Positions 1 through 5,448 of a stretch of 6,592 nucleotides of DNA are shown piece by piece (position 1 is the first letter of the stretch; each line of letters begins with the position of its first letter). A program made the position numbers and the translations under genes. This DNA is from Streptococcaceae bacterium (lineage in GTDB: Bacteria > Bacillota > Bacilli > Lactobacillales > Streptococcaceae), in NCBI GenBank assembly GCA_031259195.1, contig JAIRLR010000128.1, forward strand, positions 1-6,592, given 5' to 3'. Below the pieces are notes generated by a model. The model did no database searches. It was not told where the DNA came from and worked only from the letters and a program-made list of their open reading frames with translations.

Positions 1-137
1 AAGTAGCACGGTAATTGAGGTTTTTACTTTTGGAACAAAGTTTCGTTGTGTATAGAGAAAAGTAAGTACCAAGTATAAGGTACGCGAAACAAGCGGAAAG
101 TAAATGCTGTCGCCCTGGAATTATATCGGTTTTTTAA
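1..137. other. Gene-free flank with a small stem-loop
   Basis: No convincing coding region is seen on either strand. The only structure is a small perfect stem at 66-70/79-83 (GTACC/GGTAC, 8-base loop). The minus strand is open over much of 24-368, but that reading runs straight through the repeats to the right and has no recognisable domain or ribosome binding site, so I treat it as spurious. The stretch may be the remnant of an older insertion, because it ends exactly at a GTTAAC-type terminal repeat at 138. Confidence 0.4.
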
Positions 138-155
138 GAACCTGTTAACTTGTCT
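138..155 (+). repeat. Left-type terminal repeat of the GTTAAC MITE family
   Basis: The 18 bases GAACCTGTTAACTTGTCT are preceded by TAA (135-137). They are the perfect reverse complement of 363-380, and they match the inward-facing ends at 1613-1630 and 4125-4142 except for one base. After the repeat, the next bases (TTTATTGATG) resemble the right arm of the 3875-4142 element read on the minus strand (CTATTGATGG), so this is probably the end of a related element extending rightward. Its own partner is uncertain: 363-380 fits best by sequence, but the flanks (TAA left, TTA right) are not a direct duplication. Confidence 0.6.
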
Positions 156-225
156 GTTTATTGATGAATTGCGTTTACTAAGTTTGTAATCAAGCAAAGC
201 TTTTGAACAAATCGTAAAGAACTTA

Positions 226-380
226 GAACCTGTTAACGATCTGCCTAAACTCTGCCAATCTAACGCTTGCCAATCGTTAAGGCAGTTCGCACCGAGTAGG
301 TACGTCCTGCCTAAATTCTGCCAATCTAACGCTTGCCAATCGTTAAGGCAGTTCGCAATTGGAGACAAGTTAACAGGTTC
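226..380. mobile_element. 155 bp MITE with GTTAAC terminal repeats, TTA target duplication
   Basis: The element begins GAACCTGTTAAC and ends GTTAACAGGTTC, a perfect 12 bp terminal inverted repeat. It is flanked on both sides by TTA (223-225 and 381-383), the short target duplication expected for IS5-type MITEs. It encodes no plausible protein; the interior is almost entirely two copies of a hairpin-forming repeat (241-291 and 307-357). The mobilising transposase is not present in an intact form in the window. The alternative pairing of 363-380 with 138-155 (a 243 bp unit) cannot be excluded. Confidence 0.65.
241..357. repeat. Two 51 bp hairpin repeats, 66 bp apart
   Basis: Copies at 241-291 and 307-357 differ at one base (AAACT versus AAATT). 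Each contains an outer stem CTGCCT/AGGCAG (241-246 with 280-285; 307-312 with 346-351) and an inner stem TAACG/CGTTA (261-265 with 275-279; 327-331 with 341-345). Each copy also holds two direct copies of TGCCAATC 15 bases apart (253-260, 268-275, 319-326, 334-341). The near identity suggests a recent duplication or selection on structure. It is not a CRISPR array: there are only two units and the intervening sequence is 15 bases. Confidence 0.85.
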
Positions 381-436
381 TTAGATACAACTAGCTGTCT
401 TTTAATGATTTTTTTGTTTAACAAAGAGAATAAAAA

Positions 437-465
437 CACTTATCGTCTTTTTTATGTTCTATAAT
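437..465 (+). promoter_or_regulatory. Possible promoter of the rgg-type gene
   Basis: A perfect -10 hexamer TATAAT lies at 460-465. At 17-base spacing the -35 position reads CACTTA (437-442), a poor match to TTGACA. The region is AT-rich and leads without a terminator into the ribosome binding site at 507-512. A weak -35 would suit an activator-dependent or autoregulated promoter, but that is inference. Confidence 0.45.
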
Positions 466-506
466 TAAATTAAATAGAAAAAAATAAAGTGTTTTTTGAT
501 AGCTTG

Positions 507-512
507 AGGAGG
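507..512 (+). promoter_or_regulatory. Ribosome binding site deciding the rgg start
   Basis: AGGAGG ends 6 bases before the ATG at 519. The upstream in-frame GTG at 489 has no such site, so translation most likely begins at 519. Confidence 0.85.
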
Positions 513-518
513 ATAAAA

Positions 519-1424
519 ATGAAGGAAAGTTACGAAATGTACTATGGTGAGGTATTTAGGGCTTTTCGCATAAGAAAGAGGATTTCGGAAAAAAGAGCTT
601 ATGAAGGCGTTTGCAGCAGATCAACGCTGCGAAACTTTGAAATGGGTAGAAGAAAGATTAGTATTAATAAATTAATTGGTTTGTTAGAAAATATCGAAGT
701 TACTGAGGCAGATTACTTTGCAGCGGTTAAGAACTATAAGCTAAGTAAAAATGAAAGATTTCTTAAAGATGTGTTTCACTTTTATCGAATAAATGATCAT
801 AATGCGCTGCAAGCGATGTTAAAGGCAAAACGTTTATCTTTATCTCGACGATGGAATGATGTTAATCATCTGCATATTCTCCTGCTTTATGTTTTTCTTG
901 ATGAACTTAAGCCAGATTTTCAGATTTCGCAAAAGGAGCTGACTAGGGCTTCAAAGTATTTCTCTAGTTTGGATAAATGGACTTATCATGAAATAACTTT
1001 GTTTGGCAATCTTGCTCATGTTCTAACAATGGGATTGGTAAGTTCAGTCATAGATGGTTTTCTTAAGCAAAAAGAAACCTTATTTGCAGATAGAATAATG
1101 AGAGGTCGTTTGATTAGAACATTATTAAATGCTTCATATTCATTTATCGGGCAGAAAAATCTTGATGAAGCAGGCTATTTTTTGAATCATGCAGAATCTT
1201 TAATGGCAACACAAAAGAAAGAAGATATTATCTTTGAACATTATATGTTGAAATTTATGAAAGGGTTTTATTGCTTGGTTGATGGCGATGTAGATGAAGG
1301 GCAAGAGTCAATGAAAGCTGTCATTAATCTTTTTAAAATCATTGAAATTCCAGAGTTAGTAGAACGATATAAATATTACTACAAAAAGGCGATGAAGCAA
1401 GTTAAAGCTGAAACGGAGGAGTAA
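519..1424 (+). CDS. Rgg/GadR/MutR-family transcriptional regulator
   Basis: Predicted cytoplasmic DNA-binding regulator of 301 residues, the usual length for Rgg proteins (about 280-300). Start chosen at the ATG 6 bases after AGGAGG. Residues about 8-60 form an XRE-type helix-turn-helix; the recognition region reads SRSTLRNFEMGRRKIS, matching the S-T-L-x-x-F-E-x-G pattern of this family. The remainder is alpha-helical and rich in Leu, Tyr and Lys, as expected for the TPR-like C-terminal domain that binds peptide pheromones in characterised Rgg proteins. Family members control quorum sensing, stress genes, glucosyltransferases or bacteriocins (MutR). No short hydrophobic pheromone gene with a ribosome site is visible nearby, so the ligand and target are unknown. 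The gene is intact and stands alone, bracketed by GTTAAC-type repeats (138/226/380 and 1630). MutR-like control of the broken ABC genes further right is possible but unproven. Confidence 0.85.
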   Translation: MKESYEMYYGEVFRAFRIRKRISEKRAYEGVCSRSTLRNFEMGRRKISINKLIGLLENIEVTEADYFAAVKNYKLSKNERFLKDVFHFYRINDHNALQAMLKAKRLSLSRRWNDVNHLHILLLYVFLDELKPDFQISQKELTRASKYFSSLDKWTYHEITLFGNLAHVLTMGLVSSVIDGFLKQKETLFADRIMRGRLIRTLLNASYSFIGQKNLDEAGYFLNHAESLMATQKKEDIIFEHYMLKFMKGFYCLVDGDVDEGQESMKAVINLFKIIEIPELVERYKYYYKKAMKQVKAETEE

Positions 1425-1457
1425 GTATTTTTAATTGGGGGGGAATTTTTTTATCTA

Positions 1458-1516
1458 ATAACTTTCTCAGAAATTCCTGAGAGTTGGTTATAAACATGAG
1501 ATAACTTTATTTTTTT
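1458..1516 (+). terminator. Possible rgg terminator with alternative stem-loops
   Basis: Thirty-odd bases after the rgg stop, ATAAC (1458-1462) and CTCAG (1466-1470) pair with CTGAG (1477-1481) and GTTAT (1487-1491) around a 6-base loop. The same GTTAT can instead pair with a second ATAAC (1501-1505), and that alternative stem runs directly into TTTATTTTTTT (1506-1516). The second form has the layout of a rho-independent terminator but only five A/T-rich pairs, so it would be weak. The mutually exclusive pairing could be coincidence. Confidence 0.4.
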
Positions 1517-1611
1517 GTTACCGTTGATGTACCTCCATATCTTATGTTTATGCCAGCTGCCAGGAGTTTCTTAGAAGTCTTAGAAACTTTCCGAGTTGTT
1601 TGCTTTTTAGC

Positions 1612-1630
1612 GAGACAAGTTAACAGGCTC
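1612..1630 (-). repeat. Right-type terminal repeat of the GTTAAC MITE family at the rluD stop
   Basis: GAGACAAGTTAACAGGCTC here is identical over 19 bases to 4124-4142 and differs at one base from 362-380. It is followed by TTA (1631-1633), the target trinucleotide seen at other copies, which is also the stop codon of rluD on the minus strand. No matching left end is found between 384 and 1600, so the element is either truncated on its left or its other end is the repeat at 226 or 138. Confidence 0.7.
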
Positions 1631-2536
1631 TTAGAAACTTCTTTTACGCAGTTCATTTAGCATTTCCACAAAAATATCTGGTAAAGGCGCCGTGAAAGAT
1701 AAGAATTTTTCCGTTTTTGGATGATTAAAACCTAAAACTTGGGCATGCAAAAACTGGCCATTACCTTTTAATGTTTTACGCGGGCCATAAGTAAAATCCC
1801 CTGCTACTGGATGGCCAATATAGGTCATATGTACTCGAATTTGATGCGTTCGTCCTGTTTCTAACTGCAATTCAACTAACGTATAATCGCCAAAGCGCTC
1901 CAAAATTTTAAAAAAAGTTACAGCTGATTTGCCGTTTGCAACAACCGCTTGCTTTTTGCGATTTTCCCTACTACGAGCAATCGGCGCCTCAATTTTACCT
2001 GTATCATGCGCAAAGTCTCCGTGAACTAAAGCGATATATTTACGCAATAAAGTATGATTTTTTAGTTGCTTTGCTAAAGCTTGATGTGTTTGATCATTTT
2101 TAGCCACCATCAACAGTCCCGATGTATCTTTATCAATTCGATGTACGATCCCAGGGCGATAAACCTCATTAATGCTTGAAAGGTTATCAACATGATATAA
2201 AAGCGCATTCACTAATGTCCCTGTCACATGCCCCGCTGATGGATGAACAACCATTCCCTGCGACTTATTTACCACTACCACATCATGATCTTCGTAAACA
2301 ATATCAAGAGGAAGATTTTCTGGCTGAACATTTAAAATCGTCACCTCAGGAAGGGTTACTTCTACCAGGTCATCCGCAACAACTTTATAATTAGGCTTGA
2401 TAGTCACATCATTCACTTTTACTTGTCCATTTTTCAGCCAATTTTGAATCTGCGAGCGAGATTTTTCTAACTTTTCCGCTAAAATCTTATCTATTCTCCC
2501 AAATTCATCTTTAATGACAAAATTTATCTCTTCCAT
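1631..2536 (-). CDS. rluD: RluD-family 23S rRNA pseudouridine synthase
   Basis: Full-length 301-residue RluA/RluD-type pseudouridine synthase, expected to isomerise uridines in 23S rRNA. An S4 RNA-binding domain occupies about residues 13-60 (RIDKILAEKLEKSRSQI...). The catalytic motif HRIDKDTSGLL lies at 132-142, with the nucleophilic Asp at 135, and the later motif LETGRTHQIRVHM is also present. The ATG lies 2 bp after the lspA stop, so the two are almost certainly co-transcribed and possibly translationally coupled; a GGA about 14 bases upstream inside lspA is the best visible ribosome site. The lspA-rluD order is typical of Firmicutes, where pyrR often follows; here that synteny is broken at the stop codon, which is the edge of a GTTAAC-type repeat. 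Firmicute members are often named rluD or ylyB; the exact target uridines are not readable from sequence. Confidence 0.95.
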   Translation of the reverse strand: MEEINFVIKDEFGRIDKILAEKLEKSRSQIQNWLKNGQVKVNDVTIKPNYKVVADDLVEVTLPEVTILNVQPENLPLDIVYEDHDVVVVNKSQGMVVHPSAGHVTGTLVNALLYHVDNLSSINEVYRPGIVHRIDKDTSGLLMVAKNDQTHQALAKQLKNHTLLRKYIALVHGDFAHDTGKIEAPIARSRENRKKQAVVANGKSAVTFFKILERFGDYTLVELQLETGRTHQIRVHMTYIGHPVAGDFTYGPRKTLKGNGQFLHAQVLGFNHPKTEKFLSFTAPLPDIFVEMLNELRKRSF

Positions 2537-2538
2537 AC

Positions 2539-3018
2539 TTAAGACGGCGATCCTTTTCTATCTATAATAAAGGTATAGATCATTAATAAACATACACCGA
2601 CTACCAAATAGCTATCGGCCATATTGAACACAGGAAAATCGATAAATTCTATTTTAAACATATCAATCACATAACCATGCCATATGCGATCAATAAAATT
2701 ACTCACTGCTCCAGAAAACATTAACAATAAAGCAATATTCAGCCATCTTGACTGCTGCATTGAACGCCAAAAATAATAAAAAATCACACCTGCCGCAATA
2801 ATCGTAATAAATGTCAAAAGACACATATGCCCATTCAGTAAATTCCAAGCCGCTCCGTTATTATGAACATAAGTGATGCCGAAAACTTTAGGAATGAATG
2901 TCATATTTTCGCCTAAAGAAATATTTTGATTAATTATAATTTTCAGCAACTGATCTATGGAAATTAAAAACGCCGTAAAAGATAACATTATAATATACTG
3001 TGCTCGTTGCTTGCTCAT
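2539..3018 (-). CDS. lspA: Lipoprotein signal peptidase (signal peptidase II)
   Basis: Membrane aspartic protease that removes the signal peptide from diacylglyceryl-modified prolipoproteins. At 159 residues it has the usual length. Four hydrophobic segments are visible at about 9-28, 65-84, 93-110 and 136-153. Family motifs are intact: NNGAAW (53-58), SNFIDRIWHGYVIDM (106-120) and FNMAD (131-135). The catalytic Asp pair is expected at 119 (VIDM) and 135 (NMAD). The start ATG is preceded by purine-rich AAGGA and GAAG stretches, neither an ideal Shine-Dalgarno. It is first of the lspA-rluD pair. The 97 bp upstream (3019-3115) is AT-rich with no strong promoter that I can call. The gene is intact although the sequence upstream of it is degraded. 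Confidence 0.96.
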   Translation of the reverse strand: MSKQRAQYIIMLSFTAFLISIDQLLKIIINQNISLGENMTFIPKVFGITYVHNNGAAWNLLNGHMCLLTFITIIAAGVIFYYFWRSMQQSRWLNIALLLMFSGAVSNFIDRIWHGYVIDMFKIEFIDFPVFNMADSYLVVGVCLLMIYTFIIDRKGSPS

Positions 3019-3115
3019 AAAATCTTCAATTCCTTACATCAAATCACCTTCAACTAAAGATAACAAATCTAAATTTTCTGGCTACAAAACAAATTTTTAG
3101 TAATTCCTAGAATTT

Positions 3116-3579
3116 TTATCCTAACTCTACAATCCTAGAACAATTTTTAGAAACTTTTGGATCATGCGTTACGATGACAACCGTTTTTCCTTTCTTATTC
3201 ATTTCTTTTAACAAATTTAACACCTCATCACGATTCTTGGAATCTAAAGATCCAGTTGGCTCATCATAAAAAAATTTCACTTGGTTTGATCAATACCCTT
3301 GCAATGGCTACTCTTTGTTGTTCCCCACCAGAGAGTTCATGTACTTTTCTTTTTTCGTATCCTTTTAGACTAACTTTGCTCAAAGCCTTTGAAAGAATGA
3401 TTTGTTTTTCTTGTTTGCTAGCTTTACTATATTTTAAAGCTATTTGTAAATTTTCTTCAACTTGTTTCTGTTTCAATTAGTGCAAAATTTTGAAATAAAT
3501 AGCTTATTTTCTCGCGAATATTTTTTGAAGCTTTTTTTGTATTCGTTTTGATATTTTTCTCTCCCAAAAGTAAATATTA
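3116..3579 (-). pseudogene. Broken ABC ATPase, bacteriocin-export (lactococcin 972-like) type
   Basis: Remnant of a stand-alone ABC ATP-binding subunit. Joining three frames gives, in order, a Q-loop region YLFQNFALIETET, then VEENLQIAL, signature LSGGEQQRVAIARV, Walker B/D-loop DEPTGSLD, and H-loop VIVTHD, ending at a stop at 3116. The YLFQNFALI...VEENL pattern resembles the ATPases annotated as putative bacteriocin export, within the MacB/LolD-like group. Defects: the Walker A half is missing, because homology stops near 3575 at the IS5-type edge; an extra base near 3462 shifts the frame between IETET and VEEN; and the T7 tract (minus strand, 3268-3274) shifts it again just before Walker B. 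A start reading MKQKQ near 3476 is an artefact of the first frameshift. No permease partner is seen. Sequencing error at the homopolymer could explain one shift, but not the truncation. Confidence 0.82.
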
Positions 3580-3593
3580 GACCTCCGCATAAA

Positions 3594-4323
3594 TTAAACT
3601 TTTAATTCAAAATTTATAATGGCACAAATAAGCGTCATTCGTAAGCCAAACTTTTTCTACGATTTCGATATTTATTAGCAACGATTTTAAAAACTTTAAT
3701 TTTAGCATTGATGTTTTCTATTAGAACTCTAACCTTTGACAGCTCTTTATTTTCAATTTTCTCTTTGTTTGAAAGATCTTTATTTCTTGGTTTTTTCTTT
3801 GGTATTTCGCTGTTTTTATGTAATTTGGAAATGCCTTGATAGCCACTATCAGCTTTGATTTTTATATCTTCTAAGAACCTGTTAACTTTTCTCCATAATT
3901 GCGACTTTTTTGGAAATTTTTTACCTTTGTAAGAAATTTTGAGAACAAAATTTCTTTTATCCATTACCTAGAAGCGGTGCTTCTAGCATCAAAAAGCCTC
4001 GATTTAGCACAGCTAAACCTACGTTTCCGGTGAAAGAAAACTTCGTTTTCCTTTATCCATTACCTGAAAACTTATGCTTAGCCTAAAAATGCATAAAAAT
4101 TTCTCAAAAAATCCATCAATAGAGAGACAAGTTAACAGGCTCTAAGAGTCACCATTAACATAGATTCAAGCGAAAGTTTGGGTTTTTTGCCACGTCTTTT
4201 GTGTTTTTTTCGATAATCTTCTTGTATAATTTTAAGCATCTCTGCAAAAGTTTGCTTTTTAACCCCGATTAATTGTTTGAAGTCTTGCGGGGACAGTTTC
4301 ATAGCTTTTTCATAATTATTCAT
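3594..4323 (-). pseudogene. IS5-family (DDE_Tnp_4-like) transposase, deleted and interrupted
   Basis: The N-terminal part starts at ATG 4323 (MNNYEKAMKLSP) with GGAG at 4333-4336, and runs about 60 residues to MLMVTLR near 4146. The C-terminal part resumes at EDIKIKADSGYQG near 3870 and includes PKKKPRNK, a RVLIENINAKIK segment and FKIVANKYRNRR. The Asp in ADSGYQG and the Glu in LIEN are plausible second and third catalytic residues. The middle of the protein, including the first catalytic Asp, is missing: removing the 268 bp MITE and one TAA copy does not restore it. A one-base loss at 3651-3652 shifts the frame; in the next frame the expected ending FGLRMTLICAIINFELKV and stop (3594) follow. 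The element cannot encode active transposase. The apparent start MDKRNF at 3964 lies inside the MITE. Confidence 0.82.
3875..4142. mobile_element. 268 bp GTTAAC-type MITE with TAA target duplication
   Basis: The left end GAACCTGTTAACTTTTC and right end GACAAGTTAACAGGCTC form imperfect terminal inverted repeats. TAA flanks both sides (3872-3874, 4143-4145). The interior carries compact hairpins: CTAGAAGC-GGT-GCTTCTAG (3968-3986), TTTAGC-ACA-GCTAAA and GAAAAC-TTC-GTTTTC. It also has a 14 bp direct repeat TTTATCCATTACCT (3956-3969, 4052-4065). The outer arms are loosely complementary to each other. No protein of its own is evident. It sits inside the IS5-type transposase exactly where that gene has lost its middle. 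Confidence 0.78.
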
Positions 4324-4343
4324 TTTCATCATCTCCAATAATT

Positions 4344-4544
4344 ATTGAAGATAAATTTACAAAGGTTGGCTTGTATGAGTCAGGTCAGTCAGTTAATGGT
4401 CTTTCTAAAGAGTTTGAAGTGAGCGCTAGCACGCTTTACAAGTGGATTGACTTGTATGCCAAAGACGAGCGGACTGGCACAAACGCTGAACTCAAAGCGA
4501 TGCGAAAGGAGATTACAGAACTTAAACAAGCAAACGACATCTAA
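4344..4544 (+). pseudogene. IS3-family orfA, 5' truncated and frameshifted
   Basis: Encodes the helix-turn-helix and leucine-zipper-like part of an IS3-family OrfA: GQSVNGLSKEFEVSASTLYKWI, followed by the basic/helical ELKAMRKEITELKQANDI. The first residues and the left inverted repeat are missing, as reading starts mid-domain at IEDKF with no start codon. The frame ends in TAA at 4542-4544. Restoring one T there would give DILKKA, the usual continuation in this family, across the A7G run (4543-4550). That run looks like the programmed -1 frameshift site linking orfA to orfB. Confidence 0.8.
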
Positions 4545-4546
4545 AA

Positions 4547-5417
4547 AAAGCTATCTTTATCTTGAACAACAAGTAGGTCGGCAAGATAAAATCAACTTGG
4601 TTAATTACGTCAAGCACTCTCACCCGATTCAAAAAATCGTGAAAACGCTTGGCATCAACCGTTCGACCTACTATGCTAAATGCAATCACAAGCCTAGTCA
4701 AATAGAAATCGAGAATGCAAATCTGACAGCTGAATCCAAGCAAATTTATGGTGCGCCAAAGATTCACTTTATCTTGAAGAAAAATCACAAAACCTTATCC
4801 TTAAAGCGAGTGCAAAAGGCAGACATCAGATCCAAGGCCATCAAGAAATGGCGTGCGGTTGGTAAGCAAGGACCGGTTATAGCTCACGAGAACTTGCTTA
4901 AACAGGATTTTACCACCACCTCACCCAATCAAAAGTGGGCACAGATATCACTTATATCCATACGACACATGACGGCTGAACTTATCTGTCAAGCATCATG
5001 GACCTTCACACCCACAAGATTATTGCTTGGGATTTGGGCAAACGAATGACGGCTGAACTCGTTGTCAAAACGCTGAATAAGGCGATTTCAGGAACTAAAA
5101 GCGACTGGTCAGATTTGACGATTCAAACGGATTTAGGCAGTCAATATACGGGTGCTAAATTTAACCAAGTGCTTGTGAAACAGGCAATCAAGCACTCCTA
5201 CAGCCGCAAGGGTACGCCTTATGACAACATCATGATTGAGGCTTTCCACGCTATTTTGAAGAAAGAGGAAGTTTACCACAGCACTTACAAGACGCACGAA
5301 GAAGCGCAACTCGCGATTTTTCGTTATATTGAGGGTTTTTATAATACACGCAGAATTCATAGCAGCTTGGGATATTTGACGCCTAATCAGGCTGAGAAAT
5401 TAGCCTTGGCTGCTTAA
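4547..5417 (+). pseudogene. IS3-family orfB (DDE integrase-type transposase), broken
   Basis: Catalytic transposase of an IS3-family element in two frames. The first segment contains INLVNYVKHSHPIQKIV and GINRSTYYA (an HTH_21-like region), YGAPKIHFILKK and HENLLKQDF. After TGG at 4936-4938 one base is missing; the next frame then continues TDITYIH, which carries the first catalytic Asp. A TGA at 4977-4979 replaces the Trp expected after HDG. Downstream, MDLHTHKIIAWDL (from 4998), QTDLGSQY and IEAFHAILKKEE give the D(35)E spacing, and the end RRIHSSLGYLTPNQAEKLALAA is intact. KRVQKADIRS appears a few residues short of the usual KRVQRLM... form. With two disruptions no functional transposase is expected; the right part alone could be translated from 4998 but lacks the first Asp. 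Confidence 0.85.
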
Positions 5418-5448
5418 GCGAAAATTTATACGATTTTGTGTCTAAATT

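Larger units (their letters stand above)
1425..1630. other. Gene-poor interval between rgg and rluD
   Basis: No complete gene is found. It contains a G7 tract (1437-1443), stem-loops at 1458-1505, a start-less open frame on the minus strand (1507-1611), and a 12 bp direct repeat TCTTAGAAACTT (1578-1589 and 1629-1640) whose second copy covers the end of rluD. The right edge is a GTTAAC-type terminal repeat. Confidence 0.6.
3580..4340 (-). mobile_element. IS5-family remnant carrying a nested MITE
   Basis: The remnant extends from AGACCTC (3580-3586), which matches the first seven bases of the terminal repeat of the 5449-5608 element and, like that element, is preceded by ATT. It runs through the transposase remnant to just upstream of the transposase start near 4340. 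The opposite end is not recognisable; there the sequence passes directly into a left-truncated IS3-family element. It interrupts or abuts the ABC ATPase remnant at 3579. The boundary at 3580 is fairly well supported; the one near 4340 is approximate. Confidence 0.65.

Noticed and set aside
241..357. CRISPR-like repeats
   Set aside because: Only two units with a 15-base gap, internal stems, and enclosure within transposon-type terminal repeats.
24..368. 114-codon open frame on the minus strand
   Set aside because: It runs across two terminal repeats and the hairpin duplications; its repeated NCLNDWQALDWQ text is simply the 51 bp DNA repeat translated, and no ribosome site precedes it.
405..464. 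19-codon ORF upstream of rgg (MIFLFNKENKN...) as a possible pheromone precursor
   Set aside because: No ribosome binding site, polar middle unlike short hydrophobic peptides, and it overlaps the -10 hexamer of the likely rgg promoter.
489..518. Upstream GTG start for rgg
   Set aside because: AGGAGG at 507-512 is placed for the ATG at 519, and family members begin close to the helix-turn-helix.
2176..2394. 72-codon plus-strand ORF
   Set aside because: It lies antisense within the conserved rluD gene and shows no domain-like sequence.
3256..3480. 74-codon plus-strand ORF with a cysteine-rich, hydrophobic look
   Set aside because: It is antisense to the ABC ATPase remnant, whose signature motif explains the sequence.
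3635..3964. A 109-residue independent basic protein starting MDKRNF
   Set aside because: The first 30 or so residues are MITE sequence read through into the transposase C-terminus; it is a fusion artefact of the insertion.
4522..5360. Minus-strand ORFs at 4522-4788 and 5133-5360
   Set aside because: They are shadows of the IS3 orfB coding sequence on the other strand.
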